NCBI GenBank assembly: GCA_002360495.1
Contig: DEQO01000196.1
Span: forward strand, 1 to 64,000
Reading direction: 5' to 3'
DNA length: 64,000 nt
DNA from: Flavobacteriales bacterium UBA3364
GTDB taxonomy: Bacteria; Bacteroidota; Bacteroidia; Flavobacteriales_F; PHOS-HE28
Below the pieces are notes generated by a model that made no database searches, was not told the DNA's origin, and was given only the letters and a program-made list of their open reading frames with translations. Position 1 is the first letter of the stretch; each line of letters begins with the position of its first letter. Below, in pieces: positions 1-8,149 of this stretch. The position numbers and the translations under genes are program-made.

Positions 1-2
1 CC

Positions 3-1352
3 ACCACCGCGGCCGTGAACAATGCTTCCTGGAGCTTCGCCGTGGGCGATTGGGACAGCAACGGCCACCGGGACCTGCTCTACGGCGGCGGCAACGGCGC
101 CACCTTCATGACGGCCAATGCCGACGGTTCGGCCTATACCCAGTTCAGCCCGCCCGAGTACATCTTCTGCCAGCGCACCAATTTCGTGGACCTGAACAAC
201 GATGGGCACCTCGACGCCTTCTCGTGCCACGATGTGGATGCCAACGTGGCGTTCATCAACAACGGCGCCGGGCAGCTGGTGCACACCCAGGGCGGCTACG
301 GCACCACCTGCGGCAACTACGGCAGCCTCTTCACCGACATCGACAACGACGGTGGCATGGACCTCTTCGTGGCCAAGTGCGGTTGCGATCCGGAGGACCT
401 GCTGATGCTGAACAACGGTACGGGCGGCTTCGCCGACATCGCGCCCTCCCTGGGCCTGGACGATGGCCACCAGAGCTGGAGCAGCGGCTGGGGCGACTTT
501 GACAACGACGGTGACATGGACGCGCTGATCGGTGCCAGCAGCGGTGCCGTCCACAAGCTGCTCTACAACAACGGTGATGGCACCTTCACCGATGCGCCCC
601 CCGGCAACGGCATGGACCTGTGGGCGGGCACCAGCATCGAGTGGACCGCGCACGACTTCAACAACGACGGGTGGATCGACATCCTCGGCGGCGGTGCGCT
701 GCACTACAACAACGGAGACGGCACCTTCAGCCACGATCCCAACGCACCGGGCAACGGTCCGGTGGGCGACCTGAACAGCGACGGCTTCCTGGACATCGCC
801 ACGAGCGATGGGTTCCGGCGCAACGGCGGCAACGCCAACAACTGGATCCGCATCAACCCGCGCGGCACCCTCAGCAACCGCGATGCCATCGGCGCTCGGG
901 TCACCGTCACCAGTGCGCTGGGCACGCAGATCCGCGACATCCGTAGCGGCGACGGCTTCGGCCACATGAGCTTCATCGGCGCGCACTTCGGCCTGGGCGC
1001 GGATACCGAGGTGCAGGAGGTGAGTATCCGCTGGCCCAACGGTACCGTGGAGTCCATCACGGATCCCGCGATCAACACCACGCACGTGATCGAGGAGGGC
1101 ACCGTGACGGCCGTTGCGGAGCCCAGGTCCATCGGCGTTGCCCTGACCCCCAACCCGGCACAGGACATGATCATCTTCTCCGGTGCCGGGCTGAACAGTG
1201 CTTATGAGGTGCTGGAGGCCAGCGGACGCACCGTGCTTGCCGGCCGTGCGCTGAACGGACGGGTTCCGGTGCAGGCGCTGCCCTCCGGTGCCTATGTGCT
1301 CCGGCTCATCGGAACGGATGGTGTGCACACCGCCCGCTTCGTGAAGCAGTAA
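3..1352 (+). CDS. FG-GAP/VCBS repeat protein with ASPIC/UnbV and T9SS type A C-terminal domains (5' partial)
   Basis: The reading frame is open to the left edge, so the true start lies outside the window; a GTG at 15 is only an internal candidate. The visible part has at least six calcium-binding FG-GAP/VCBS loops of the DxDxDG type (DLNNDGHLD, DIDNDGGMD, DFDNDGDMD, DFNNDGWID, DLNSDGFLD), which build a beta-propeller. They are followed by an ASPIC/UnbV-like segment (GARVTV... IRWPNGTVE) and a roughly 75-residue C-terminal domain beginning near LTPNPAQD, typical of T9SS type A sorting. It is inferred to be secreted or anchored at the cell surface; no enzymatic motif is visible. GC content matches the surrounding core genome. 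Confidence 0.85.
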   Translation, partial: TTAAVNNASWSFAVGDWDSNGHRDLLYGGGNGATFMTANADGSAYTQFSPPEYIFCQRTNFVDLNNDGHLDAFSCHDVDANVAFINNGAGQLVHTQGGYGTTCGNYGSLFTDIDNDGGMDLFVAKCGCDPEDLLMLNNGTGGFADIAPSLGLDDGHQSWSSGWGDFDNDGDMDALIGASSGAVHKLLYNNGDGTFTDAPPGNGMDLWAGTSIEWTAHDFNNDGWIDILGGGALHYNNGDGTFSHDPNAPGNGPVGDLNSDGFLDIATSDGFRRNGGNANNWIRINPRGTLSNRDAIGARVTVTSALGTQIRDIRSGDGFGHMSFIGAHFGLGADTEVQEVSIRWPNGTVESITDPAINTTHVIEEGTVTAVAEPRSIGVALTPNPAQDMIIFSGAGLNSAYEVLEASGRTVLAGRALNGRVPVQALPSGAYVLRLIGTDGVHTARFVKQ

Positions 1353-1615
1353 GGCGGTCCGGGCAGCCGATCCAGGGGTCCCGTCCGGATGGGCCCGCGT
1401 GGGTCCAGGCTACCGGCGAACCACCGACCACTTCGGCACGCAGGGGCCGCGTTGGTGACGGGTGGCCAAGTATCCATGAGCGCACACTGGCAGGGATCGG
1501 AACGGAAAGAATGCGCGTGTGAAGCTGCTTCCTTACTCTGAACTCCCCCGCCATGAGCCCCGCTTGCCCATCACCGGCAGGATGTCCGGAGTGATGGGTA
1601 TGGAGAACTTGTGGT

Positions 1616-1990
1616 TCATTGGCCATAGACCACCACCTCGTATTCCGGGGTGAGCTTGGTGAACAGCTTGTCCGCCGTGATCAGCGGTATGCCTAGGTGC
1701 GCTGCTGTGGCCGCTATGATGGCATCGGGGAGCTTCAACTTGTAGCGCAGTCGCAGGTCAACAGCAAGGTCCTGCACTGAACGGTGTATCTCCACCACTT
1801 CGCAGCGGTGCAGAAAGGTCTGTACATGCCCCAGATGCGTTGCGTCTTTTCCATGATACACCATGGCCTCCATGCGTACCATGGCGCTGGCCACCACATC
1901 CCGGCCCTTCAACAAGGCATGTGCGGCCTTGTCGCCGCCCAGGATGTAAAGCAGGATGTTGGTATCGATGGCGACCCGCTCATTGCTCAT
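1616..1990 (-). CDS. PIN-domain ribonuclease toxin (VapC-like)
   Basis: A 124-residue protein with the acidic PIN catalytic set in the expected order: D9 in the AIDTN motif, E41, D89 in LPDAIIAA and D107 in ITADK. Length and spacing are those of VapC toxins, Mg-dependent endoribonucleases that usually cleave tRNA or rRNA. The start overlaps the end of the upstream small basic gene by 11 bases, the usual antitoxin-toxin coupling. The target is not predictable from sequence. Confidence 0.85.
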   Translation of the reverse strand: MSNERVAIDTNILLYILGGDKAAHALLKGRDVVASAMVRMEAMVYHGKDATHLGHVQTFLHRCEVVEIHRSVQDLAVDLRLRYKLKLPDAIIAATAAHLGIPLITADKLFTKLTPEYEVVVYGQ

Positions 1991-2153
1991 CCCGAAGCGT
2001 GCGTTGGAACTTCACGGGATCGGTGTGCAGGGGCGCCTTGCCCAGGAGGTCGGAGAAGTCCGCGCCCACCTTACGGCGGGAACGCTTCACCGCCCGCTTC
2101 AGGATGGCGTCGCGCTGGCGCTTGCTGGTGCGCTTGGTGACGATCTGTACCAT
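1980..2153 (-). CDS. Probable antitoxin of the PIN toxin
   Basis: A 57-residue protein, starting at the ATG at 2153, with a strongly basic N-terminal half (TKRTSKRQRD, KRAVKRSRRK) and a C-terminal tail ending FQRTLRDEQ, the kind of segment that wraps around PIN toxins in VapBC pairs. I do not recognise a standard ribbon-helix-helix or AbrB fold. A TTG at 2171 would add six residues, but the perfect -7 box at 2169-2176 overlaps it, so the ATG is preferred. The antitoxin role is inferred from position, size and overlap with the toxin gene. Confidence 0.65.
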   Translation of the reverse strand: MVQIVTKRTSKRQRDAILKRAVKRSRRKVGADFSDLLGKAPLHTDPVKFQRTLRDEQ

Positions 2154-2168
2154 GTGTACCGCTTTGAC

Positions 2169-2176
2169 CAAAGGTA
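2169..2176 (-). promoter_or_regulatory. -7 promoter box for the toxin-antitoxin operon
   Basis: TACCTTTG on the minus strand is an exact match to the Bacteroidota TAnnTTTG element and lies 15 bases before the antitoxin ATG. Confidence 0.6.
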
Positions 2177-2183
2177 GGCAGTA

Positions 2184-2278
2184 GGGTCATGCACTCCGGT
2201 CAGCAACGCCATGACCTGACCGGACTGCTCCAAAGGGCGCCCTCCACCGTCCGCAAGGTTGCGGTCGATGCATGACCC
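2184..2278. repeat. Nested inverted repeat in a divergent intergenic region
   Basis: Outer 10-bp perfect arms GGGTCATGCA (2184-2193) and TGCATGACCC (2269-2278) enclose inner 8-bp arms CCGGTCAG (2196-2203) and CTGACCGG (2216-2223). The element lies between the divergent promoters of the toxin-antitoxin pair and the protease. It could be an operator or a cruciform-forming element. Confidence 0.5.
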
Positions 2279-2356
2279 GCGCGGCCGCAGTGCCGCCGGG
2301 TAGGAAAGGGGCATTCCCTGTTCGTGGTGGAGCAGCCATCGCGAAAGACCCTGCTG

Positions 2357-2390
2357 TTGACCCGGGGGCGGTGGCCGGGACCTACCTTTC
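2357..2390 (+). promoter_or_regulatory. Promoter of the C1 protease gene
   Basis: TTG (2357-2359), a 23-bp spacer and TACCTTTC (2383-2390) fit the Bacteroidota housekeeping consensus. The box ends five bases before the chosen ATG at 2396, implying a leaderless or nearly leaderless transcript. Confidence 0.6.
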
Positions 2391-2395
2391 CGCCG

Positions 2396-3688
2396 ATGGG
2401 TAGGTGTGGCGCTCGATCGGTCCTGCGGTGCGCCGTCTTCATCCTGGCGTCGGCGGCGGGAGCGCGCGCAACACCGCAGGAGCGTCCGTTCGCGGCAGGC
2501 GCCTCGTTCCCCACCCGCGAGACCCTGCTGACCATCGCGACGGAGACCCCCTTCGTTGCGCCCCGTCGCATGGAGCTGCCACCCCGGGTGGACCTCTCAC
2601 CCTGGTTCCCGGTGGCCGGCGACCAAGGGGTCCGCAACAGTTGCACCGGCTGGGCGGTGGGCTATGCCCTCGGGTATTACCACGAGGCGCGGAAGCAGCC
2701 TGCACCACCCGCGCCGCAAGCGGCGGCAGCGGCCGGTTCCTTCTCGCCCGCCTTCGTGTACAACTGCTCCAAGCAATACCTGATGAAGGGTGATTGTGAC
2801 CAGGGCTCGGACCTGATCGTCGCGATCACGGTGGCCGTGGACAATGGCGTGTGCCGTTGGAGTACGCTGCCGTACGACACCGCGCTCACCGCCTGCCTGG
2901 ACAGCATCCCGTCCACGGCCTTCATCGAGGCCGCGGATCATCGCATGCAGGATCCCCGGGGCCTGGAACTGCGCAACACCGTGCAATGGAAGGCCCACCT
3001 GGTGGCCGGCCGGCCCATCGCCATCGCCCTCGGCATCGACCAGGACCTGTTCGAGCAGGGCCTCGATGCCGCCGATGCGGGGAAGGACCTGGTCTGGTCC
3101 GGGCCGGACACATTGGACCCCGACCTCACCATCATCGGCCACGCGCTGGTGGTGGGCGGATACGACGACGCCGACAGCACCTTCCTGGTCTTCAACTCGT
3201 GGGGCACGGGATGGGGGCGCCAGGGATGGTTCCGCATCCCGTATCGCGTGATGGCCAGGGTGTGCTATGGCGCCTATGTGCTGGAGGACGCGGCACCGGT
3301 CTCCGCACCACTTGCGCCTTGCGTGCCTGCGGACAAGCGGATGGAGTCCGGGACCACATTGCGCGATGCATTCGAGGAGGGCGAGTACCAGGAGTTCGAA
3401 GGGCTTCGCTTGAACTGTCGTGACATCCGCGACCAAGGAAGGATGGTCTCCGTGGAAGTGGTGTGCATGAAAGACCCGACCGTGGCCCCGCGCATGGTCA
3501 CCTTCAAGCGTGGTCAACCCGTGAACTTCCACCTTTCCGGCAGCCGGTGGACCTTCCAGCTGCGTCCGCGTCCCTTCGCATGGAAGGCCGGGCGACGCGC
3601 ACGCTTCGTGCTGCGCAAAGGGGATCCCGCTGCGGATGAGCACATCGAGGAAGTGCTGGAGCGGGTGGAGCGGTGCCAGCGCTACTGA
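2396..3688 (+). CDS. Exported papain-family (C1) cysteine peptidase
   Basis: 430 residues from the ATG at 2396, which gives a good signal peptide (hydrophobic stretch around CAVFILASAAGARA) and sits just after a promoter box; an upstream TTG at 2324 would precede that promoter. The papain signature is complete: GDQG with the oxyanion Gln, catalytic Cys83 in NSCTGWAVGYALGYY, His249 in IIGHALVVGGYDD and Asn267 in FNSWGTGWG. After the protease domain come about 130 residues containing a weakly conserved beta-rich region. Probable role is periplasmic or secreted proteolysis; the substrate is unknown. The 3' end overlaps the convergent cyclase gene by seven bases. Confidence 0.85.
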   Translation: MGRCGARSVLRCAVFILASAAGARATPQERPFAAGASFPTRETLLTIATETPFVAPRRMELPPRVDLSPWFPVAGDQGVRNSCTGWAVGYALGYYHEARKQPAPPAPQAAAAAGSFSPAFVYNCSKQYLMKGDCDQGSDLIVAITVAVDNGVCRWSTLPYDTALTACLDSIPSTAFIEAADHRMQDPRGLELRNTVQWKAHLVAGRPIAIALGIDQDLFEQGLDAADAGKDLVWSGPDTLDPDLTIIGHALVVGGYDDADSTFLVFNSWGTGWGRQGWFRIPYRVMARVCYGAYVLEDAAPVSAPLAPCVPADKRMESGTTLRDAFEEGEYQEFEGLRLNCRDIRDQGRMVSVEVVCMKDPTVAPRMVTFKRGQPVNFHLSGSRWTFQLRPRPFAWKAGRRARFVLRKGDPAADEHIEEVLERVERCQRY

Positions 3689-5523
3689 CCGGTACCGACC
3701 TCCGTACCAGCGGCCAGCTCCACGAGCCACATCTCCATCGTCCCTTTGCCCTTGGCCTCCACCAGGCCGCGGGGTGTGAAGACCAGCCCGGGTTCGTCCT
3801 TCACCAGGTCGTAGGTGCCCCGGCTGATGTTCACGCGGCCGGGTTCGCCGCTGCTCTCCATGCGGCTGGCGGTGTTCACCGCATCGCCCCAGATGTCGTA
3901 GGCGAACTTCTTCACGCCCACGATGCCCGCGATCACCGGACCGCTGTGCAGGCCCACCCGCATCTCGAAGAAGAGCCGCCCTTCCGCCTGGCGCCTGGCC
4001 TTGTACCCGGCCATGAAGGCCTGCATCGCCAGGGCCGCACGCACCACGGCCACCGGACCGCCGTGCTCGGGGATCGGCAGGCCGCCGGCGGCCATGTACG
4101 CATCGCCGATGGTCTTGATCTTCTCGATCCGGTACGTCTCCATGATGGCGTCGAAGGCCTTGAAGCAATGATCGATCTCGGCCACCAGTTCCGCCGCCGT
4201 GAGCCGTTCGCTCATGGCCGTGAAGCCCTTGAAGTCGGAGAACAGGATGGTGGCCACGTCGAACTCCTTGACATCGGCGTAGCCCTTCTGCTTCAGCTCC
4301 GCGGCCACCTCCTCCGGCAGGATGTTGTGCAGCAGGCCCTCGCTGATCTCCTTCTCCTTGCGGATGGCGGCGCGTGAACGGTGAACGTAGCGCAGGCGGC
4401 TCCAGAGGCCCACGGCACCCAACAGGGTGAAAAGCCCGGCGGAGAGGTAGATGTTGCGCGTGCGCCGCAATTGCTCCTGGCGCAACGCGGCCTCCAGGTT
4501 GGCGGCGCGCAGCGCCTGGTTGTCGCGTTCCTTCTTCTCCGTCTCGTACTTCTCGCGCATCTCGGCCACGGCCTTCACCCGGTCGCTGTCCAGGATGCTG
4601 TCGTGCAGCACGAGGTAGCGCTGGAGCATGTCGTAGGCCTCGTTCCGCGGCGCGCGCTCCCGGAGGATCTCGGCCAGCCCGCGTGTGGCGTCGGCCTCGC
4701 CATGCAGGTATCCCGAGGTGCGGGCCAGGGCGATGGCCGAGTCCTGGTAGGCGATGGCCTTGTCCAGTTCGCCCAGGCTCTTGTGGATGCCGCCCAGGTT
4801 CTGGTAGCAACGCACCAGATGGTCGGAGAAGCCGCCATGCCGCAGCAGGGCCAGCACCTCTTCGTAGTTCGTTCGAGCGGCCTGCAGATCACCCTGCAGG
4901 GCGTTGATGGTGGCCATGTTGAGCAGGCTCTGCCGCAGGTTCTCGCTGGAGGCATGGGCGCGCGCATCCTCATACGCGGCGCGGAAGAGGTCCATGGCCT
5001 CGTCCAGGCGGCCCATGCTGGCCACCGCGATGCCGTGGTTGCAGCGCACCTCGCTCAGGTCCGTCCCGGCGAGCACCCCTGCATGCGCACGTCCGTAGAC
5101 CAGCTGGCACACCGAGTCGACCCGCGCGAACTCCCCGAGGCTGAGCTGCACGTTGGTGAGGAAGCGGTAGTAGTCCTTTTGCACCGGCGCGGGGCAGCCG
5201 TCGATCCGCGAGAACCGGTCATCCAGGAAGAGCGCGGCGGCCGAATCCACGGCGCCCAGCCGGTCCAGGTAGTTGGCCAGCAGCGAGCGGAGGTGCAGCG
5301 CCTGGCAGGGGTCGCCGGCGCTTTGCAGCACGCGCAGGGCCCGCCGGGCCAGGTCGGCCGCGCGGTGGGCATCATCCTGCTTGTGCGCGGCGAGTTCCAC
5401 CAGCACGCTGTCCGCCCAGGCCCGCTCCTTCACGGACTGCGCCCTGCCCCCGGCCACCAGGGAAAGGAGGAGGGCCATCATCCCCGCGCGCAGCACGCGC
5501 GGGGCGCGGCGGCTCCGCCCCAT
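3682..5523 (-). CDS. TPR-containing membrane adenylate/guanylate cyclase (class III)
   Basis: 613 residues from the ATG at 5523. An N-terminal signal sequence (MMALLLSLVAGGRAQ) is followed by about 300 residues of TPR-like helices, a coiled coil rich in Glu/Lys/Arg, one membrane helix near residues 357-377 (IYLSAGLFTLLGAVGLW) and a cytoplasmic class III cyclase domain. The two metal-binding Asp motifs (LFSDFKGFT and IGDAYMAAGG) and WGDAVNTASRM are intact, so it should be catalytically active. The layout suggests that the periplasmic TPR domain senses a protein or peptide and controls cAMP or cGMP synthesis inside. Start overlaps the stop of the upstream gene as TGATG, so translation is coupled. 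Confidence 0.9.
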   Translation of the reverse strand: MGRSRRAPRVLRAGMMALLLSLVAGGRAQSVKERAWADSVLVELAAHKQDDAHRAADLARRALRVLQSAGDPCQALHLRSLLANYLDRLGAVDSAAALFLDDRFSRIDGCPAPVQKDYYRFLTNVQLSLGEFARVDSVCQLVYGRAHAGVLAGTDLSEVRCNHGIAVASMGRLDEAMDLFRAAYEDARAHASSENLRQSLLNMATINALQGDLQAARTNYEEVLALLRHGGFSDHLVRCYQNLGGIHKSLGELDKAIAYQDSAIALARTSGYLHGEADATRGLAEILRERAPRNEAYDMLQRYLVLHDSILDSDRVKAVAEMREKYETEKKERDNQALRAANLEAALRQEQLRRTRNIYLSAGLFTLLGAVGLWSRLRYVHRSRAAIRKEKEISEGLLHNILPEEVAAELKQKGYADVKEFDVATILFSDFKGFTAMSERLTAAELVAEIDHCFKAFDAIMETYRIEKIKTIGDAYMAAGGLPIPEHGGPVAVVRAALAMQAFMAGYKARRQAEGRLFFEMRVGLHSGPVIAGIVGVKKFAYDIWGDAVNTASRMESSGEPGRVNISRGTYDLVKDEPGLVFTPRGLVEAKGKGTMEMWLVELAAGTEVGTGQ

Positions 5524-5924
5524 CAAGCGACGGTGCGGGCCGGCCTCCGGGGCCTGCCACCACCGCCCGTGGATTTCGTGAACGTGAACGTGGTGCCGGA
5601 ACTCTGGCCGGTGGGGATGGCCTGGATCGCCAGCGCGACGGAGCCCGGCTGGGCGGTCTTCTCGTTGATGCCGGTATCCACCGTGTACACCGCCGTGCCC
5701 GGGGTCTTGTTGGGGCCGGTGAAGGTGACCACCACCTGGCTCAGGTCCTTGCTCAGGGCACAGGTGAAGTTCGCCGGGTCGTAGCTCACCGTGAACTGCA
5801 CCTGCGTGCTCGATCCGCTGACCAGGCCGTTCACCGACAGGTTCGTCGGATTCTGGGTGGAGCCGAATTTCACCGAGGTGTCCACGCCTTTGGAATTGCC
5901 TGCTTGAAGGTTGCTGAGTGCCAT
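5523..5924 (-). CDS. Small beta-rich protein of unknown function, coupled to the cyclase
   Basis: 133 residues, no signal peptide, rich in Thr/Ser/Val with alternating beta-strand-like segments (STQVQFTVSY, SQVVVTFTG, GTTFTFTKST) and a Gly/Arg-rich C-terminus. I do not recognise the family; it could be an Ig-like or lectin-like sandwich. It is the first gene of a two-gene operon with the cyclase (stop/start overlap TGATG), and a degenerate copy lies at 8720-8907. A partner or regulator role for the cyclase is inferred from coupling only. Confidence 0.65.
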   Translation of the reverse strand: MALSNLQAGNSKGVDTSVKFGSTQNPTNLSVNGLVSGSSTQVQFTVSYDPANFTCALSKDLSQVVVTFTGPNKTPGTAVYTVDTGINEKTAQPGSVALAIQAIPTGQSSGTTFTFTKSTGGGGRPRRPARTVA

Positions 5925-5931
5925 GGGGTGC

Positions 5932-5962
5932 GGTATTTCAGGTGAATGTAACCGGAAATACC
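5932..5962 (-). promoter_or_regulatory. Promoter with overlapping palindrome (possible operator) for the cyclase operon
   Basis: A minus-strand -7 box TACATTCA (5943-5950) lies in the spacer of an inverted repeat with perfect 8-bp arms GGTATTTC (5932-5939) and GAAATACC (5955-5962). A dimeric repressor binding here would cover the promoter. Confidence 0.45.
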
Positions 5963-6027
5963 GAAGGACGCCTTCGCAGCCGGCAAGCTCATCCGATCAC
6001 CGCAACGCCATGTGCGGACCAGCCCGC

Positions 6028-6627
6028 CTAACAGGGCAGCTCGTAGTCATCGTTGCGCTCCTGCAGGAACCAGAGCCAATGCATCGCCATCTCGGTGCCG
6101 CCACTGGAGTGGATGCTCATCCAGGTGGGCTTCCTGCCTGGTACGTGGAGCTTCAGCAGGCCGGAGATGTAGAGGAGGTCCTCGTCGCAGAAGTAGCTCG
6201 TGTCCGCATGCGACCCGGCGAGCCCGCCGATGCACCTGCTCATGGCCAGCACGTCGAAGCCACCATCCAGCGACTCCGAGGTGAGGCCGAAGCGCGTGTA
6301 TCCATCGGCGTCCCCCTCCAGGGTCACGGACATGGTTTGCGGATAGTCCTGGCCATCGCTGTCCAGCGCGTGCAAGACCACTTCGCCACGCCGCACCAAC
6401 TGGCCGTTCACGGCAACGGGTTCAGTTTCCTGCCAGGTCACGCTGTCCAGTATGCCCGGCGCCAACTGCCACGCACCGTGCGCCGCACCCTCCGGCAGCA
6501 AGAGCGCCGCGACGAATTCGTCCACATTACAACTCGGGCTGGCGGCGACCGTTGCAGCGGGTGGCGCCGCACCGCCGCAACCGGACAGCAACACGACAAG
6601 GCCGAGGCAGGGGAGGATGGTTTTCAT
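6028..6627 (-). CDS. Putative lipoprotein of unknown function
   Basis: 199 residues from the ATG at 6627. The N-terminus is a lipoprotein signal with lipobox LSGC (MKTILPCLGLVVLLSGCGG). The mature part has no motif I recognise; it contains several Cys residues (CNVDEF, SRCIGG, YFCDED, final Cys) that could form disulfides. Likely anchored in the outer or inner membrane facing the periplasm. The frame stays open further upstream, but that part overlaps intergenic repeat sequence and lacks a signal peptide at its start. Confidence 0.7.
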   Translation of the reverse strand: MKTILPCLGLVVLLSGCGGAAPPAATVAASPSCNVDEFVAALLLPEGAAHGAWQLAPGILDSVTWQETEPVAVNGQLVRRGEVVLHALDSDGQDYPQTMSVTLEGDADGYTRFGLTSESLDGGFDVLAMSRCIGGLAGSHADTSYFCDEDLLYISGLLKLHVPGRKPTWMSIHSSGGTEMAMHWLWFLQERNDDYELPC

Positions 6628-6691
6628 GGGGGAGTTGTTGCAGGCCACCTCACCATGTGCGAAGTGTGCAGTTTGTGCGAGCCTGGCAAGC

Positions 6692-6699
6692 CGAATGTA
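6692..6699 (-). promoter_or_regulatory. -7 promoter box for the lipoprotein
   Basis: TACATTCG on the minus strand fits TAnnTTCG and lies about 65 bases before the lipoprotein ATG. No clear -33 TTG is visible. Confidence 0.4.
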
Positions 6700-6790
6700 G
6701 ATACACGGGGGCATTGATCGGTGGTGGCGGGGTGCGTGTGGGGCAGGGCCATCGCATGCCACACCCGTTTCCAGAGGCCGGGCGTTTTCC

Positions 6791-6908
6791 CGTTCGGGGA
6801 ACCTGTCACCGGTCGCGGACCTGCCTGCGCCGTGCCCCACACCCGGCCCCATCGGGCACTACCTGGACCTTCCGGTCCCGCCAGGCATCGCGCCGCCCGC
6901 AGACCGGG
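6791..6908. repeat. 118-bp intergenic repeat, copy 1
   Basis: Aligns without gaps to 8917-9034 with about 90% identity; shared landmarks are CACCGGTCGCGGACCTGCC and GCCAGGCATCGCGCCGCCCG. It contains short palindromes (GGACCTTCCGGTCC). Non-coding. It sits in the 415-base gap between the lipoprotein and the next gene; nothing else is evident in that gap. Confidence 0.8.
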
Positions 6909-7042
6909 CCAACACACACCGGCGTCGTTCTTGATCCGCATCAAGTTCGCAAGGCCGGTGCACGGGGGTACTTCGCACCGTGGGAGAGGGCCCTGTAACA
7001 AACACCTCCCCATCCCGTCCCATGGACCTCACCCTTCTCCCC

Positions 7043-8098
7043 ATGCGCCTTCCTTCCCTCTTCCTCGCCCTTGCCCTTGCCGGCACCGTTACCGCCCAGT
7101 GCGATCACAGCCCCACCATCACCCCGGTGGGCCTCATCCTGTGCCCGTTCACCACGGCGGAGCTGACCACCCAGCAATACGATAGCTACCAGTGGTACAA
7201 GCAGGGTGTGCCCATCCCCGGCGCCACGCAGCAGACCCTCGCGGTGAACTTCCAGGCCGATGCCGGCTACCGCTTCCGCGTGGAGGGCACCCTCAACGGA
7301 TGCACCGCCATCAGCGAGCAGGTGCTGGTGGACGGCTGGGCCTTCCCCACCCTGATGGCCACCAGCGGTGGCGATGCACCGCACACCATCGAGAACGGGG
7401 GCATCCTGCGCTACTGCCTGGGCGACACCGCCACGCTCACCCTCAACGCACCCTACACAGCGAACATCACCTGGTTCCGCGATGGCGTGGCCATGCCCGT
7501 CGTGGACGACCCCACACTGATGGTGACCGGCAGCGGCAGCTACACCGCCTGGGCCGCGCCGGGCCAGTGCCCCGATCTGGTCTTCTCCCTCGATGTGAGC
7601 ATCACTCTGCTCTTCGATGATGTGCCCGTGCCCGTGATCCAGAACATCGGCGGCGTGCTTTGCGCCTCCCCCTTCTCCAACGACTACGGCTGGTACCTCA
7701 ACGGAGGCACAGAGCCCATCGACATCGGCACCTGCCATGAACCCCAGGTGCCGGGCGCATACACCGCACGACGCATCACCACGGAGGAATGCACAGCACC
7801 CTCAGCGCCCTACCTGCACGTCATCACCGGACAGGCATCCCTGGATGCGGACGACGCGTTCGCCGTGCACCTGCGTCCGGGTGACCTGCTGCAGGTGGAA
7901 CGGCCTGCACATGCGGTGGACATCACCCATTGGCGCATCACCGACCTGCAGGGACGCACCCTCCACACCGGACGCTTCCCGCTCACCGAACAGCTGCAGG
8001 TGCCGCTGGCCGACCTGGCCGCTGGCATATTCCTCTTCCAACCCCTCCGCGATGACGGCGGTGCGGCGATGGCCACGCGGTTCGTGCTGGCGCGCTGA
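7043..8098 (+). CDS. Secreted Ig-like protein with T9SS type A sorting domain
   Basis: 351 residues from the ATG at 7043, which begins a clean signal peptide (MRLPSLFLALALAGTVTAQ); an in-frame ATG at 7022 is a possible alternative. The mature protein has repeated Ig-like/PKD-like beta segments (SYQWYKQGVPIPGAT, NITWFRDGVAMPVVDDPT) and a C-terminal region (WRITDLQGRTLHTGRF... ATRFVLAR) resembling T9SS type A sorting domains. No catalytic motif is seen. Probably a surface adhesin or structural protein. Confidence 0.8.
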   Translation: MRLPSLFLALALAGTVTAQCDHSPTITPVGLILCPFTTAELTTQQYDSYQWYKQGVPIPGATQQTLAVNFQADAGYRFRVEGTLNGCTAISEQVLVDGWAFPTLMATSGGDAPHTIENGGILRYCLGDTATLTLNAPYTANITWFRDGVAMPVVDDPTLMVTGSGSYTAWAAPGQCPDLVFSLDVSITLLFDDVPVPVIQNIGGVLCASPFSNDYGWYLNGGTEPIDIGTCHEPQVPGAYTARRITTEECTAPSAPYLHVITGQASLDADDAFAVHLRPGDLLQVERPAHAVDITHWRITDLQGRTLHTGRFPLTEQLQVPLADLAAGIFLFQPLRDDGGAAMATRFVLAR

Positions 8099-8149
8099 GC
8101 AGTGGGGGACTGAGGCGCTCGACGCCACCGGGAGCTCGTTGAGCAGCGC

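Noticed and set aside
2597..4810. 737-codon open frame on the minus strand
   Set aside because: Antisense to the protease and cyclase genes; Arg/Gly/Pro/His-rich shadow typical of high-GC DNA, without any domain.
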